A model generated the notes under the pieces. The model was not told the origin of the DNA. It worked only from the letters and a program-made list of their open reading frames with translations, and searched no databases. Positions 23,283 through 36,689 of a DNA stretch of 64,000 nucleotides are shown in pieces (position 1 is the first letter of the stretch; every line of letters begins with the position of its first letter). The position numbers and the translations under genes were made by a program. The DNA is taken from the NCBI GenBank assembly GCA_037783545.1, contig JBBELK010000623.1, positions 62,001 to 126,000 of the forward strand. The letters run 5' to 3'. Source of the DNA: Henricia sp. BOLD:AAB3569. Taxonomy: Eukaryota; Echinodermata; Asteroidea; Spinulosida; Echinasteridae.

Positions 23283-26200
23283 CTCTGCCATTTCCCGGCG
23301 AAAGTCTGTCAATTTTTTATGACAAGTGCGCAATATAGAGAGTTTAGGGCATGCAAAATTTGAAGTTCGTCGGAACATTTTTCGACCTCCAAATTTGCCG
23401 ACGTTTGGACCACACTTTGATCAAATTGCCGAGCCAAACTGCGGTGCGTTAACGACAGTCCGAATGACTGAGCATGCGCACAACTCAGGAGTACCCCAAA
23501 GAGGTGTGTACAGACAGCCACGGTTTGCGTGAGAGCAGTCAGGAAGCCTCAACCCAGTTTTTTCTAAACTTTGAAATTTCTCTGCCATTTCCCGCCGAAA
23601 GTCTGTAAATTTGTTATGACAAGTGCGCAATATAGAGAGTTTAGGGCATGCAAAATTTGAAGTTCGTCGGAACATTTTTCGACCTCCAAATTTGCCGACG
23701 TTTGGACCACACTTTGACCAAATTGCCGAGCCAAACTGCGGTTCGTTAACGACAGTCCGAATGACTGAGCATGCGCACAACTCAGGAGTACCCCAAAGAG
23801 GTGTGTACAGACAGCCACGGTTTGCGTGAGAGCAGTCAGGAAGCCTCAACCCATTTTTTTTCTAAACTTTGAAATTTTCTGCCATTTCCCGGCGAAAGTC
23901 TGTCAATTTTGTATGACAAGTGCGCAATATAGAGAGTTTAGGGCATGCCAAATTTGAAGTTCGTCGGAACATTTTTCGACCTCCACATTTGCCGACGTTT
24001 GGACCACACTTTGACCAAATTGCCGAGCCAAACTGCGGTGCGTTAACGACAGTCCGAATGACTGAGCATGCGCACAACTCAGGAGTACCCCCAAAGAGGT
24101 GTGTACAGACAGCCACGGTTTGCGTGAGAGCAGTCAGGAAGCCTCAACCCAGTTTTTTCTAAACTTTGAAATTTCTCTGCCATTTCCCGGCGAAAGTCTG
24201 TCAATTTTTTTATGACAAGTGCGCAATATACAGAGTTTAGGGCATGCAAAATTTGAAGTTCGTCGGAACATTTTTCGACCTCCAAATTTGCCGACGTTTG
24301 GACCACACTTTGACCAAATTGCCGAGCCAAACTGCGGTGCGTTAACGACAGTCCGAATGACTGAGCATGCGCACAACTCAGGAGTACCCCAAAGAGGTGT
24401 GTACAGACAGCCACGGTTTGCGTGAGAGCAGTCAGGAAGCCTCAACCCAGTTTTTTCTAAACTTTGAAATTTCTCTGCCATTTCCCGGCGAAAGTCTGTC
24501 AATTTTTTATGACAAGTGCGCAATATAGAGAGTTTAGGGCATGCAAAATTTGAAGTTCGTCGGAACATTTTTCGACCTGCAAATTTGCCGACGTTTGGAC
24601 CACACTTTGACCAAATTGCCGAGCCAAACTGCGGTGCGTTAACGACAGTCCGAATGACTGAGCATGCGCACAACTCAGGAGTACCCCAAAGAGGTGTGTA
24701 CAGACAGCCACGGTTTGCGTGAGAGCAGTCAGGAAGCCTCAACCCAGTTTTTTCTAAACTTTGAAATTTCTCTGCCATTTCCCGGCGAAAGTCTGTCAAT
24801 TTTTTATGACAAGTGCGCAATATAGAGAGTTTAGGGCATGCAAAATTTGAAGTTCGTCGGAACATTTTTCGACCTGCAAATTTGCCGACGTTTGGACCAC
24901 ACTTTGACCAAATTGCCGAGCCAAACTGCGGTGCGTTAACGACAGTCCGAATGACTGAGCATGCGCGCAACTCAGGAGTACCCCAAAGAGGTGTGTACAG
25001 ACAGCCACGGTTTGCGTGAGAGCAGTCAGGAAGCCTCAACCCAGTTTTTTTCTAAACTTTGAAATTTCTCTGCCATTTCCCGGCGAAAGTCTGTCAATTT
25101 TTTATGACAAGTGCGCAATATAGAGAGTTTAGGGCATGCAAAATTTGAAGTTCGTCGGAACATTTTTCGACCTCCAAATTTGCCGACGTTTGGACCACAC
25201 TTTGACCAAATTGCCGAGCCAAACTGCGGTGCGTTAACGACAGTCCGAATGACTGAGCATGCGCACAACTCAGGAGTACCCCAAAGAGGTGTGTACAGAC
25301 AGCCACGGTTTGCGTGAGAGCAGTCAGGAAGCCTCAACCCAGTTTGTTCTAAACTTTGAAATTTCTCTGCCATTTCCCGGCGAAAGTCTGTCAATTTTTT
25401 ATGACAAGTGCGCAATATAGAGAGTTTAGGGCATGCAAAATTTGAAGTTCGTCGGAACATTTTTCGACCTCCAAATTTGCCGACGTTTGGACCACACTTT
25501 GATCAAATTGCCGAGCCAAACTGCGGTGCGTTAACGACAGTCCGAATGACTGAGCATGGGCACAACTCAGGAGTACCCCAAAGAGGTGTGTACAGACAGC
25601 CACGGTTTGCGTGAGAGCAGTCAGGAAGCCTCAACCCAGTTTTTTCTAAACTTTGAAATTTCTCTGCCATTTCCCGCCGAAAGTCTGTCAATTTTTTATG
25701 ACAAGTGCGCAATATAGAGAGTTTAGGGCATGCAAAATTTGAAGTTCGTCGGAACATTTTTCGACCTCCAAATTTGCCGACGTTTGGACCACACTTTGAC
25801 CAAATTGCCGAGCCAAACTGCGGTTCGTTAACGACAGTCCGAATGACTGAGCATGCGCACAACTCAGGAGTACCCCAAAGAGGTGTGTACAGACAGCCAC
25901 GGTTTGCGTGAGAGCAGTCAGGAAGCCTCAACCCATTTTTTTTCTAAACTTTGAAATTTTCTGCCATTTCCCGGCGAAAGTCTGTCAATTTTTTATGACA
26001 AGTGCGCAATATAGAGAGTTTAGGGCATGCCAAATTTGAAGTTCGTCGGAACATTTTTCGACCTCCACATTTGCCGACGTTTGGACCACACTTTGACCAA
26101 ATTGCCGAGCCAAACTGCGGTGCGTTAACGACAGTCCGAATGACTGAGCATGCGCACAACTCAGGAGTACCCCCAAAGAGGTGTGTACAGACAGCCACGG

Positions 26201-26955
26201 TTTGCGTGAGAGCAGTCAGGAAGCCTCAACCCAGTTTTTTCTAAACTTTGAAATTTCTCTGCCATTTCCCGGCGAAAGTCTGTCAATTTTTTTATGACAA
26301 GTGCGCAATATACAGAGTTTAGGGCATGCAAAATTTGAAGTTCGTCGGAACATTTTTCGACCTCCAAATTTGCCGACGTTTGGACCACACTTTGACCAAA
26401 TTGCCGAGCCAAACTGCGGTGCGTTAACGACAGTCCGAATGACTGAGCATGCGCACAACTCAGGAGTACCCCAAAGAGGTGTGTACAGACAGCCACGGTT
26501 TGCGTGAGAGCAGTCAGGAAGCCTCAACCCAGTTTTTTCTAAACTTTGAAATTTCTCTGCCATTTCCCGGCGAAAGTCTGTCAATTTTTTATGACAAGTG
26601 CGCAATATAGAGAGTTTAGGGCATGCAAAATTTGAAGTTCGTCGGAACATTTTTCGACCTGCAAATTTGCCGACGTTTGGACCACACTTTGACCAAATTG
26701 CCGAGCCAAACTGCGGTGCGTTAACGACAGTCCGAATGACTGAGCATGCGCACAACTCAGGAGTACCCCAAAGAGGTGTGTACAGACAGCCACGGTTTGC
26801 GTGAGAGCAGTCAGGAAGCCTCAACCCAGTTTTTTCTAAACTTTGAAATTTCTCTGCCATTTCCCGGCGAAAGTCTGTCAATTTTTTATGACAAGTGCGC
26901 AATATAGAGAGTTTAGGGCATGCAAAATTTGAAGTTCGTCGGAACATTTTTCGAC
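23283..26955 (+). repeat. Direct duplication at 2,082-bp offset (7 monomers)
   Basis: About 23,283-24,873 matches about 25,365-26,955. Shared marks in order: 'tttgatcaaattg', 'cccgccgaaag', 'ctgcggttcg', 'gaaattttctgcc' (one base short), 'gcatgccaaattt', 'cctccacattt', an extra C in 'taccccca', 'atatacagag' and 'gacctgcaaat'. A few differences (for example 23607 'ctgtaaatttg' against 'ctgtcaatttt', and 'catgggcac' at 25557) make it older than the other large duplications. The ends are approximate. Confidence 0.8.
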
Positions 26956-28974
26956 CTCCAAATTTGCCGACGTTTGGACCACACTTTGACCAAATTGCCG
27001 AGCCAAACTGCGGTGCGTTAACGACAGTCCGAATGACTGAGCATGCGCACAACTCAGGAGTACCCCAAAGAGGTGTGTACAGACAGCCACGGTTTGCGTG
27101 AGAGCAGTCAGGAAGCCTCAACCCAGTTTTTTCTAAACTTTGAAATTTCTCTGCCATTTCCCGGCGAAAGTCTGTCAATTTTGTATGACAAGTGCGCAAT
27201 ATAGAGAGTTTAGGGCATGCAAAATTTGAAGTTCGTCGGAACATTTTTCGACCTCCAAATTTGCCGACGTTTGGACCACACTTTGACCAAATTGCCGAGC
27301 CAAACTGCGGTGCGTTAACGACAGTCCGAATGACTGAGCATGCGCACAACTCAGGAGTACCCCAAAGAGGTGTGTACAGACAGCCACGGTTTGCGTGAGA
27401 GCAGTCAGGAAGCCTCAACCCAGTTTTTTCTAAACTTTGAAATTTCTCTGCCATTTCCCGGCGAAAGTCTGTCAATTTTTTATGACAAGTGCGCAATATA
27501 GAGAGTTTAGGGCATGCAAAATTTGAAGTTCGTCGGAACATTTTTCGACCTCCAAATTTGCCGACGTTTGGACCACACTTTGACCAAATTGCCGAGCCAA
27601 ACTGCGGTGCGTTAACGACAGTCCGAATGACTGAGCATGCGCACAACTCAGGAGTACCCCAAAGAGGTGTGTACAGACAGCCACGGTTTGCGTGAGAGCA
27701 GTCAGGAAGCCTCAACCCAGTTTTTTCTAAACTTTGAAATTTCTCTGCCATTTCCCGGCGAAAGTCTGTCAATATTTTATGACAAGTGCGCAATATAGAG
27801 AGTTTAGGGCATGCCAAATTTGAAGTTCGTCGGAACATTTTTCGACCTCCAAATTTGCCGACGTTTGGACCACACTTTGACCAAATTGCCGAGCCAAACT
27901 GCGGTGCGTTAACGACAGTCCGAATGACTGAGCATGCGCACAACTCAGGAGTACCCCAAAGAGGTGTGTACAGACAGCCACGGTTTGCGTGAGAGCAGTC
28001 AGGAAGCCTCAACCCAGTTTTTTCTAAACTTTGAAATTTCTCTGCCATTTCCCGGCGAAAGTCTGTCAATTTTTTATGACAAGTGCGCAATATAGAGAGT
28101 TTAGGGCATGCAAAATTCGAAGTTCGTCGGAACATTTTTCGACCTCCAAATTTGCCGACGTTTGGACCACACTTTGACCAAATTGCCGAGCCAAACTGCG
28201 GTGCGTTAACGACAGTCCGAATGACTGAGCATGCGCACAACTCAGGAGTACCCCAAAGAGGTGTGTACAGACAGCCACGGTTTGCGTGAGAGCAGTCAGG
28301 AAGCCTCAACCCAGTTTTTTCTAAACTTTGAAATTTCTCTGCCATTTCCCGGCGAAAGTCTGTCAATTTTTTATGACAAGTGCGCAATATACAGAGTTTA
28401 GGGCATGCAAAATTTGAAGTTCGTCGGAACATTTTTCGACCTCCAAATTTGCCGACGTTTGGACCACACTTTGACCAAATTGCCGAGCCAAACTGCGGTG
28501 CGTTAACGACAGTCCGAATGACTGAGCATGCGCACAACTCAGGAGTACCCCAAAGAGGTGTGTACAGACAGCCACGGTTTGCGTGAGAGCAGTCAGGAAG
28601 CCTCAACCCAGTTTTTTCTAAACTTTGAAATTTCTCTGCCATTTCCCGGCAAAAGTCTGTCAATTTTTTATGACAAGTGCGCAATATAGAGAGTTTAGGG
28701 CATGCAAAATTTGAAGTTCGTCGGAACATTTTTCGACCTCCAAATTTGCCGACGTTTGGACCACACTTTGACCAAATTGCCGAGCCAAACTGCGGTGCGT
28801 TAACGACAGTCCGAATGACTGAGCATGCGCACAACTCAGGAGTACCCCAAAGAGGTGTGTACAGACAGCCACGGTTTGCGTGAGAGCAGTCAGGAAGCCT
28901 CAACCCAGTTTTTTCTAAACTTTGAAATTTCTCTGCCATTTCCCGGCGAAAGTCTGTCAATTTTGTATGACAAG

Positions 28975-31587
28975 TGCGCAATATAGAGAGTTTAGGGCAT
29001 GCAAAATTTGAAGTTCGTCGGAACATTTTTGGACCTCCAAATTTGCCGACGTTTGGACCACACTTTGACCAAATTGCCAAGCCAAACTGCGGTGCGTTAA
29101 CGACAGTCCGAATGACTGAGCATGCGCACAACTCAGGAGTACCCCAAAGAGGTGTATACAGACAGCCACGGTTTGCGTGAGAGCAGTCAGGAAACCTCAA
29201 CCCAGTTTTTTTCTAAACTTTGAAATTTCTCTGCCATTTCCCGGCGAAAGTCTGTCAATTTGTTATGACAAGTGCGCAATATAGAGAGTTTAGGGCATGC
29301 AAAATTTGAAGTTCGTCGGAACATTTTTCGACCTCCAAATTTGCCGACGTTTGGACCACACTTTGACCAAATTGCCGAGCCAAACTGCGGTGCGTTAACG
29401 ACAGTCCGAATGACTGAGCATGCGCACAACTCAGGAGTACCCCCAAAGAGGTGTGTACAGACAGCCACGGTTTGCGTGAGAGCAGTCAGGAAGCCTCAAC
29501 CCAGTTTTTTCTAAACTTTGAAATTTCTCTGCCATTTCCCGGCGAAAGTCTGTCAATTTTTTTATGACAAGTGCGCAATATACAGAGTTTAGGGCATGCA
29601 AAATTTGAAGTTCGTCGGAACATTTTTCAACCTCCAAATTTGCCGACGTTTGGACCACACTTTGACCAAATTGCCGAGCCAAACTGCGGTGCGTTAACGA
29701 CAGTCCGAATGACTGAGCATGCGCACAACTCAGGAGTACCCCAAAGAGGTGTGTACAGACAGCCACGGTTTGCGTGAGAGCAGTCAGGAAGCCTCAACCC
29801 AGTTTGTTCTAAACTTTGAAATTTCTCTGCCATTTCCCGGCGAAAGTCTGTCAATTTTTTATGACAAGTGCGCAATATAGAGAGTTTAGGGCATGCAAAA
29901 TTTGAAGTTCGTCGGAACATTTTTCGACCTCCAAATTTGCCGACGTTTGGACCACACTTTGACCAAATTGCCGAGCCAAACTGCGGTGCGTTAACGACAG
30001 TCCGAATGACTGAGCATGCGCACAACTCAGGAGTACCCCAAAGAGGTGTGTACAGACAGCCACGGTTTGCGTGAGAGCAGTCAGGAAGCCTCAACCCAGT
30101 TTTTTCTAAACTTTGAAATTTCTCTGCCATTTCCCGGCGAAAGTCTGTCAATTTTTTATGACAAGTTCGCAATATAGAGAGTTTAGGGCATGCAAAATTT
30201 GAAGTTCGTCGGAACATTTTTCGAACTCCAAATTTGCCGACGTTTGGACCACACTTTGACCAAATTGCCGAGCCAAACTGCGGTGCGTTAACGACAGTCC
30301 GAATGACTGAGCATGCGCACAACTCAGGAGTACCCCAAAGAGGTGTGTACAGACAGCCACGGTTTGCGTGAGAGCAGTCAGGAAGCCTCAACCCAGTTTT
30401 TTCTAAACTTTGAAATTTCTCTGCCATTTCCCGGCGAAAGTCTGTCAATTTGTTATGACAAGTGCGCAATATAGAGAGTTTAGGGCATGCAAAATTTGAA
30501 GTTCGTCGGAACATTTTTCGACCTCCAAATTTGCCGACGTTTGGACCACACTTTGACCAAATTGCCGAGCCAAACTGCGGTGCGTTAACGACAGTCCGAA
30601 TGACTGAGCATGCGCACAACTCAGGAGTACCCCAAAGAGGTGTGTACAGACAGCCACGGTTTGCGTGAGAGCAGTCAGGAAGCCTCAACCCAGTTTTTTC
30701 TAAACTTTGAAATTTCTCTGCCATTTCCCGGCGAAAGTCTGTCAATTTTTTATGACAAGTGCGCAATATAGAGAGTTTAGGGCATGCAAAATTTGAAGTT
30801 CGTCGGAACATTTTTGGACCTCCAAATTTGCCGACGTTTGGACCACACTTTGACCAAATTGCCAAGCCAAACTGCGGTGCGTTAACGACAGTCCGAATAA
30901 CTGAGCATGCGCACAACTCAGGAGTACCCCAAAGAGGTGTATACAGACAGCCACGGTTTGCGTGAGAGCAGTCAGGAAGCCTCAACCCAGTTTTTTTCTA
31001 AACTTTGAAATTTCTCTGCCATTTCCCGGCGAAAGTCTGTCAATTTGTTATGACAAGTGCGCAATATAGAGAGTTTAGGGCATGCAAAATTTGAAGTTCG
31101 TCGGAACATTTTTCGACCTCCAAATTTGCCGACGTTTGGACCACACTTTGACCAAATTGCCGAGCCAAACTGCGGTGCGTTAACGACAGTCCGAATGACT
31201 GAGCATGCGCACAACTCAGGAGTACCCCCAAAGAGGTGTGTACAGACAGCCACGGTTTGCGTGAGAGCAGTCAGGAAGCCTCAACCCAGTTTTTTCTAAA
31301 CTTTGAAATTTCTCTGCCATTTCCCGGCGAAAGTCTGTCAATTTTTTTATGACAAGTGCGCAATATACAGAGTTTAGGGCATGCAAAATTTGAAGTTCGT
31401 CGGAACATTTTTCAACCTCCAAATTTGCCGACGTTTGGACCACACTTTGACCAAATTGCCGAGCCAAACTGCGGTGCGTTAACGACAGTCCGAATGACTG
31501 AGCATGCGCACAACTCAGGAGTACCCCAAAGAGGTGTGTACAGACAGCCACGGTTTGCGTGAGAGCAGTCAGGAAGCCTCAACCCAG
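28975..31587 (+). repeat. Direct duplication at 1,785-bp offset (6 monomers)
   Basis: About 28,975-29,802 matches about 30,760-31,587. Shared rare marks in order: 'tttttggacc', 'gccaagcc', 'gtgtatacag', a T7 tract, 'caatttgttatg', the extra C in 'taccccca', 'atatacagag' and 'tttttcaacc'. One copy alone has 'gtccgaataac' (30896). The ends are approximate. Confidence 0.8.
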
Positions 31588-32826
31588 TTTTTTCTAAACT
31601 TTGAAATTTCTCTGCCATTTCCCGGCGAAAGTCTGTCAATTTTTTATGACAAGTGCGCAATATAGAGAGTTTAGGGCATGCAAAATTTGAAGTTCGTCGG
31701 AACATTTTTCGACCTCCAAATTTGCCGACGTTTGGACCACACTTTGACCAAATTGCCGAGCCAAACTGCGGTGCGTTAACGACAGTCCGAATGACTGAGC
31801 ATGCGCACAACTCAGGAGTACCCCAAAGAGGTGTGTACAGACAGCCACGGTTTGCGTAAGAGCAGTCAGGAAGCCTCAACCCAGTTTTTTTCTAAACTTT
31901 GAAATTTCTCTGCCATTTCCCGGCGAAAGTCTGTCAATTTTTTATGACAAGTGCGCAATATAGAGAGTTTAGGGCATGCCAAATTTGAAGTTCGTCGGAA
32001 CATTTTTCGACCTCCACATTTGCCGACGTTTGGACCACACTTTGACCAAATTGCCGAGCCAAACTGCGGTGCGTTAACGACAGTCCGAATGACTGAGCAT
32101 GCGCACAACTCAGGAGTACCCCCAAAGAGGTGTGTACAGACAGCCACGGTTTGCGTGAGAGCAGTCAGGAAGCCTCAACCCAGTTTTTTCTAAACTTTGA
32201 AATTTCTCTGCCATTTCCCCCCGAAAGTCTGTCAATTTTTTATGACAAGTGCGCAATATAGAGAGTTTAGGGCATGCAAAATTTGAAGTTCGTCGGAACA
32301 TTTGTCGACCTCCAAATTTGCCGACGTTTGGACCACACTTTGACCAAATTGCCGAGCCAAACTGCGGTGCGTTAACGACAGTCCGAATGACTGAGCATGC
32401 GCACAACTCAGGAGTACCCCAAAGAGGTGTGTACAGACAGCCACGGTTTGCGTGAGAACAGTCAGGAAGCCTCAACCCAGTTTTTTCTAAACTTTGAAAT
32501 TTCTCTGCCATTTCCCGGCGAAAGTCTGTCAATTTTTTATGACAAGTGCGCAATATAGAGAGTTTAGGGCATGCAAAATTTGAAGTTCGTCGGAACATTT
32601 TTCGACCTCCAAATTTGCCGACGTTTGGACCACACTTTGACCAAATTGCCGAGCCAAACTGCGGTGCGTTAACGACAGTCCGAATGACTGAGCATGCGCA
32701 CAACTCAGGAGTACCCCAAAGAGGTGTGTACAGACAGCCACGGTTTGGGGGAGAGCAGTCAGGAAGCCTCAACCCAGTTTTTTTTCTAAACTTTGAAATT
32801 TCTCTGCCATTTCCCGGCGAAAGTCT

Positions 32827-35800
32827 GTCAATTTTTTATGACAAGTGCGCAATATAGAGAGTTTAGGGCATGCAAAATTTGAAGTTCGTCGGAACATTTT
32901 TCGACCTCCAAATTTGCCGACGTTTGGACCACACTTTGACCAAATTGCCGAGCCAAACTGCGGTGCGTTAACGATAGTCCGAATGACTGAGCATGCGCAC
33001 AACTCAGGAGTACCCCAAAGAGGTGTTTACAGACAGCCACGGTTTGCGTGAGAGCAGTCAGGAAGCCTCAACCCAGTTTTTTCTAAACTTTGAAATTTAT
33101 CTGCCATTTCCCGGCGAAAGTCTGTCAATTTTTTATGACAAGTGCGCAATATAGAGAGTTTAGGGCATGCAAAATTTGAAGTTCGTCGGAACATTTTTCG
33201 ACCTCCAAATTTGCCGACGTTTGGACCACACTTTGACCAAATTGCCGAGCCAAACTGCGGTGCGTTAACGACAGTCCGAATGACTGAGCATGCGCACAAC
33301 TCAGGAGTACCCCAAAGAGGTGTGTACAGACAGCCACGGTTTGCGTGAGAGCAGTCAGGAAGCCTCAACCCAGTTTTTTCTAAACTTTGAAATTTCTCTG
33401 CCATTTCCCGGCGAAAGTCTGTCAATTTTTTATGACAGGTGCGCAATATAGAGAGTTTAGGGCATGCAAAATTTGAAGTTCGTCGGAACATTTTTCGACC
33501 TCCAAATTTGCCGACGTTTGGACCACACTTTGACCAAATTGCCGAGCCAAACTGCGGTGCGTTAACGACAGTCCGAATGACTGAGCATGCGCACAACTCA
33601 GGAGTACCCCAAAGAGGTGTGTACAGACAGCCACGGTTTGCGTGAGAGCAGTCAGGAAGCCTCAACCCAGTTTTTTCTAAACTTTGAAATTTATCTGCCA
33701 TTTCCTGGCGAAAGTCTGTCAATTTTTTATGACAAGTGCGCAATATAGAGAGTTTAGGGCATGCAAAATTTGAAGTTCGTCGGAACATTTTTCGACCTCC
33801 AAATTTGCCGACGTTTGGACCACACTTTGACCAAATTGCCGAGCCAAACTGCGGTGCGTTAACGACAGTCCGAATGACTGAGCATGCGCACAACTCAGGA
33901 GTACCCCAAAGAGGTGTGTACAGACAGCCACGGTTTGCGTGAGAGCAGTCAGGAAGCCTCAACCCAGTTTTTTCTAAACTTTGAAATTTCTCTGCCATTT
34001 CCCGGCGAAAGTCTGTAAATTTTTTATGACAAGTGCGCAATATAGAGAGTTTAGGGCATGCAAAATTTGAAGTTCGTCGGAACATTTTTCAACCTCCAAA
34101 TTTGCCGACGTTTGGACCACACTTTGACCAAATTGCCGAGCCAAACTGCGGTGCGTTAACGACAGTCCGAATGACTGAGCATGCGCACAACTCAGGGGTA
34201 CCCCAAAGAGGTGTGTACAGACAGCCACGGTTTGCGTGAGAGCAGTCAGGAAGCCTCAACCCAGTTTTTTCTAAACTTTGAAATTTCTCTGCCATTTCCC
34301 GGCGAAAGTCTGTCAATTTTTTATGACAAGTGCGCAATATAGAGAGTTTAGGGCATGCAAAATTTGAAGTTCGTCGGAACATTTTTCGACCTCCAAATTT
34401 GCCGACGTTTGGACCACACTTTGACCAAATTGCCGAGCCAAACTGCGGTGCGTTAACGACAGTCCGAATGACTGAGCATGCGCACAACTCAGGAGTACCC
34501 CAAAGAGGTGTGTACAGACAGCCACGGTTTGCGTGAGAGCAGTCAGGAAGCCTCAACCCAGTTTTTTCTAAACTTTGAAATTTATCTGCCATTTCCTGGC
34601 GAAAGTCTGTCAATTTTGTATGACAAGTGCGCAATATAGAGAGTTTAAGGCATGCAAAATTTGAAGTTCGTCGGAACATTTTTCGACCTCCAAATTTGCC
34701 GACGTTTGGACCACACTTTGACCAAATTGCCGAGCCAAACTGCGGTGCGTTAACGACAGTCCGAATGACTGAGCATGCGCACAACTCAGGAGTACCCCAA
34801 AGAGGTGTGTACAGACAGCCACGGTTTGCGTGAGAGCAGTCAGGAAGCCTCAACCCAGTTTTTTCTAAACTTTGAAATTTCTCTGCCATTTCCCGGCGAA
34901 AGTCTGTCAATTTTTTATGACAAGTGCGCAATATAGAGAGTTTAGGGCATGCAAAATTTGAAGTTCGTCGGAACATTTTTCGACCTCCAAATTTGCCGAC
35001 GTTTGGACCACACTTTGACCAAATTGCCGAGCCAAACTGCGGTGCGTTAACGACAGTCCGAATGACTAAGCATGCGCACAACTCAGGAGTACCCCAAAGA
35101 GGTGTGTACAGACAGCCACGGTTTGCGTGAGAGCAGTCAGGAAGCCTCAACCCAGTTTTTTTCTAAACTTTGAAATTTCTCTGCCATTTCCCGGCGAAAG
35201 TCTGTCAATTTTTTATGACAAGTGCGCAATATAGAGAGTTTAGGGCATGCAAAATTTGAAGTTCGTCGGAACATTTTTCGACCTCCAAATTTGCCGACGT
35301 TTGGACCACACTTTGACCAAATTGCCGAGCCAAACTGCGGTGCGTTAACGACAGTCCGAATGACTGAGCATGCGCACAACTCAGGAGTACCCCAAAGAGG
35401 TGTGTACAGACAGCCACGGTTTGCGTGAGAGCAGTCAGGAAGCCTCAACCCAGTTTTTTCTAAACTTTGAAATTTCTCTGCCATTTCCCGGCGAAAGTCT
35501 GTCAATTTTTTATGACAAGTGCGCAATATAGAGAGTTTAGGGCATGCAAAATTTGAAGTTCGTCGGAACATTTTTCGACCTCCAAATTTGCCGACGTTTG
35601 GACCACACTTTGACCAAATTGCCGAGCCAAACTGCGGTGCGTTAACGACAGTCCGAATGACTGAGCATGCGCACAACTCAGGAGTACCCCAAAGAGGTGT
35701 GTACAGACAGCCACGGTTTGCGTGAGAGCAGTCAGGAAGCCTCAACCCAGTTTTTTCTAAACTTTGAAATTTCTCTGCCATTTCCCGGCGAAAGTCTGTC

Positions 35801-36013
35801 AATTTTTTATGACAAGTGCGCAATATAGAGAGTTTAGGGCATGCAAAATTTGAAGTTCGTTGGAACATTTTTCGACCTCCAAATTTGCCGACGTTTGGAC
35901 CACACTTTGACCAAATTGCCGAGCCAAACTGCGGTGCGTTAACGACAGTCCGAATGACTGAGCATGCGCACAACTCAGGAGTACCCCAAAGAGGTGTGTA
36001 CAGACAGCCACGG
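32827..36013 (+). repeat. 3.19-kb duplicated segment, copy 1 (offset 3,863 bp, 13 monomers)
   Basis: Every rare mark in this stretch recurs 3,863 bp downstream in 36,690-39,876, and I see no difference between the two. The left edge falls just after 'aaagtctgtc' (copy 2 has 'aaaggctgtc'). The right edge is at 'cacggcttgcg' here against 'cacggtttgcg' in copy 2. The 676 bp between the copies (36,014-36,689) are not part of the match. Confidence 0.88.
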
Positions 36014-36689
36014 CTTGCGTGAGAGCAGTCAGGAAGCCTCAACCCAGTTTTTTTCTAAACTTTGAAATTTCTCTGCCATTTCCCGGCGAAAGTCTGTCAA
36101 TTTGTTATGACAAGTGCGCAATATAGAGAGTTTAGGGCATGCAAAATTTGAAGTTCGTCGGAACATTTTTCGACCTCCAAATTTGCCGACGTTTGGACCA
36201 CACTTTGACCAAATTGCCGAGCCAAACTGCGGTGCGTTAACGACAGTCCGAATGACTGAGCATGCGCACAACTCAGGAGTACCCCAAAGAGGTGTGTACA
36301 GACAGCCACGGTTTGCGTGAGAGCAGTCAGGAAGCCTCAACCCAGTTTTTTCTAAACTTTGAAATTTCTCTGCCATTTCCCGGCGAAAGTCTGTCAATTT
36401 TTTATGACAAGTGCGCAATATAGAGAGTTTAGGGCATGCAAAATTTGAAGTTCGTCTGAACATTTTACGACCTCCAAATTTGCCGACGTTTGGACCACAC
36501 TTTGACCAAATTGCCGAGCCAAACTGCGGTGCGTTAACGACAGTCCGAATGACTGAGCATGCGCACAACTCAGGAGTACCCCAAAGAGGTGTGTACAGAC
36601 AGCCACGGTTTGCGTGAGAGCAGTCAGGAAGCCTCAACCCAGTTTTTTCTAAACTTTGAATTTTCTCTGCCATTTCCCGGCGAAAGGCT

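Larger units (their letters stand above)
21312..32826 (+). repeat. 297-bp satellite array, variant-rich block J1 (about 39 monomers)
   Basis: SINE-free monomers with the most varied changes in the window: 'gcatgcacaatttg' (22161), 'gcatgtaaaat' (22755), 'ctgcggttcg' (23144, 23736, 25818), 'cccgccgaaag' (23591, 25673), 'taccccca' with one extra C (24088, 26170, 29440, 31226, 32118), 'atatacagag' (24227, 26309, 28387, 29579, 31363), 'gacctgcaaat' (24576, 24873, 26658), 'tttttggacc' (29028, 30813) and 'gccaagcc' (29078, 30863). Several recur in the same order and so mark local duplications. From 26,216 to 29,200 no frameshift breaks the open minus frame. No gene seen. Confidence 0.96.

Noticed and set aside
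26216..29200. 994-codon minus-strand open frame and many similar frames of 200-660 codons
   Set aside because: They follow from a stop-free frame in a monomer of 3 x 99 bases. Frames break at T-tract length changes, at the SINE tail and at the inserts, and the start codons are mostly TTG or GTG. There is no signal peptide, domain or codon bias that would support a protein.
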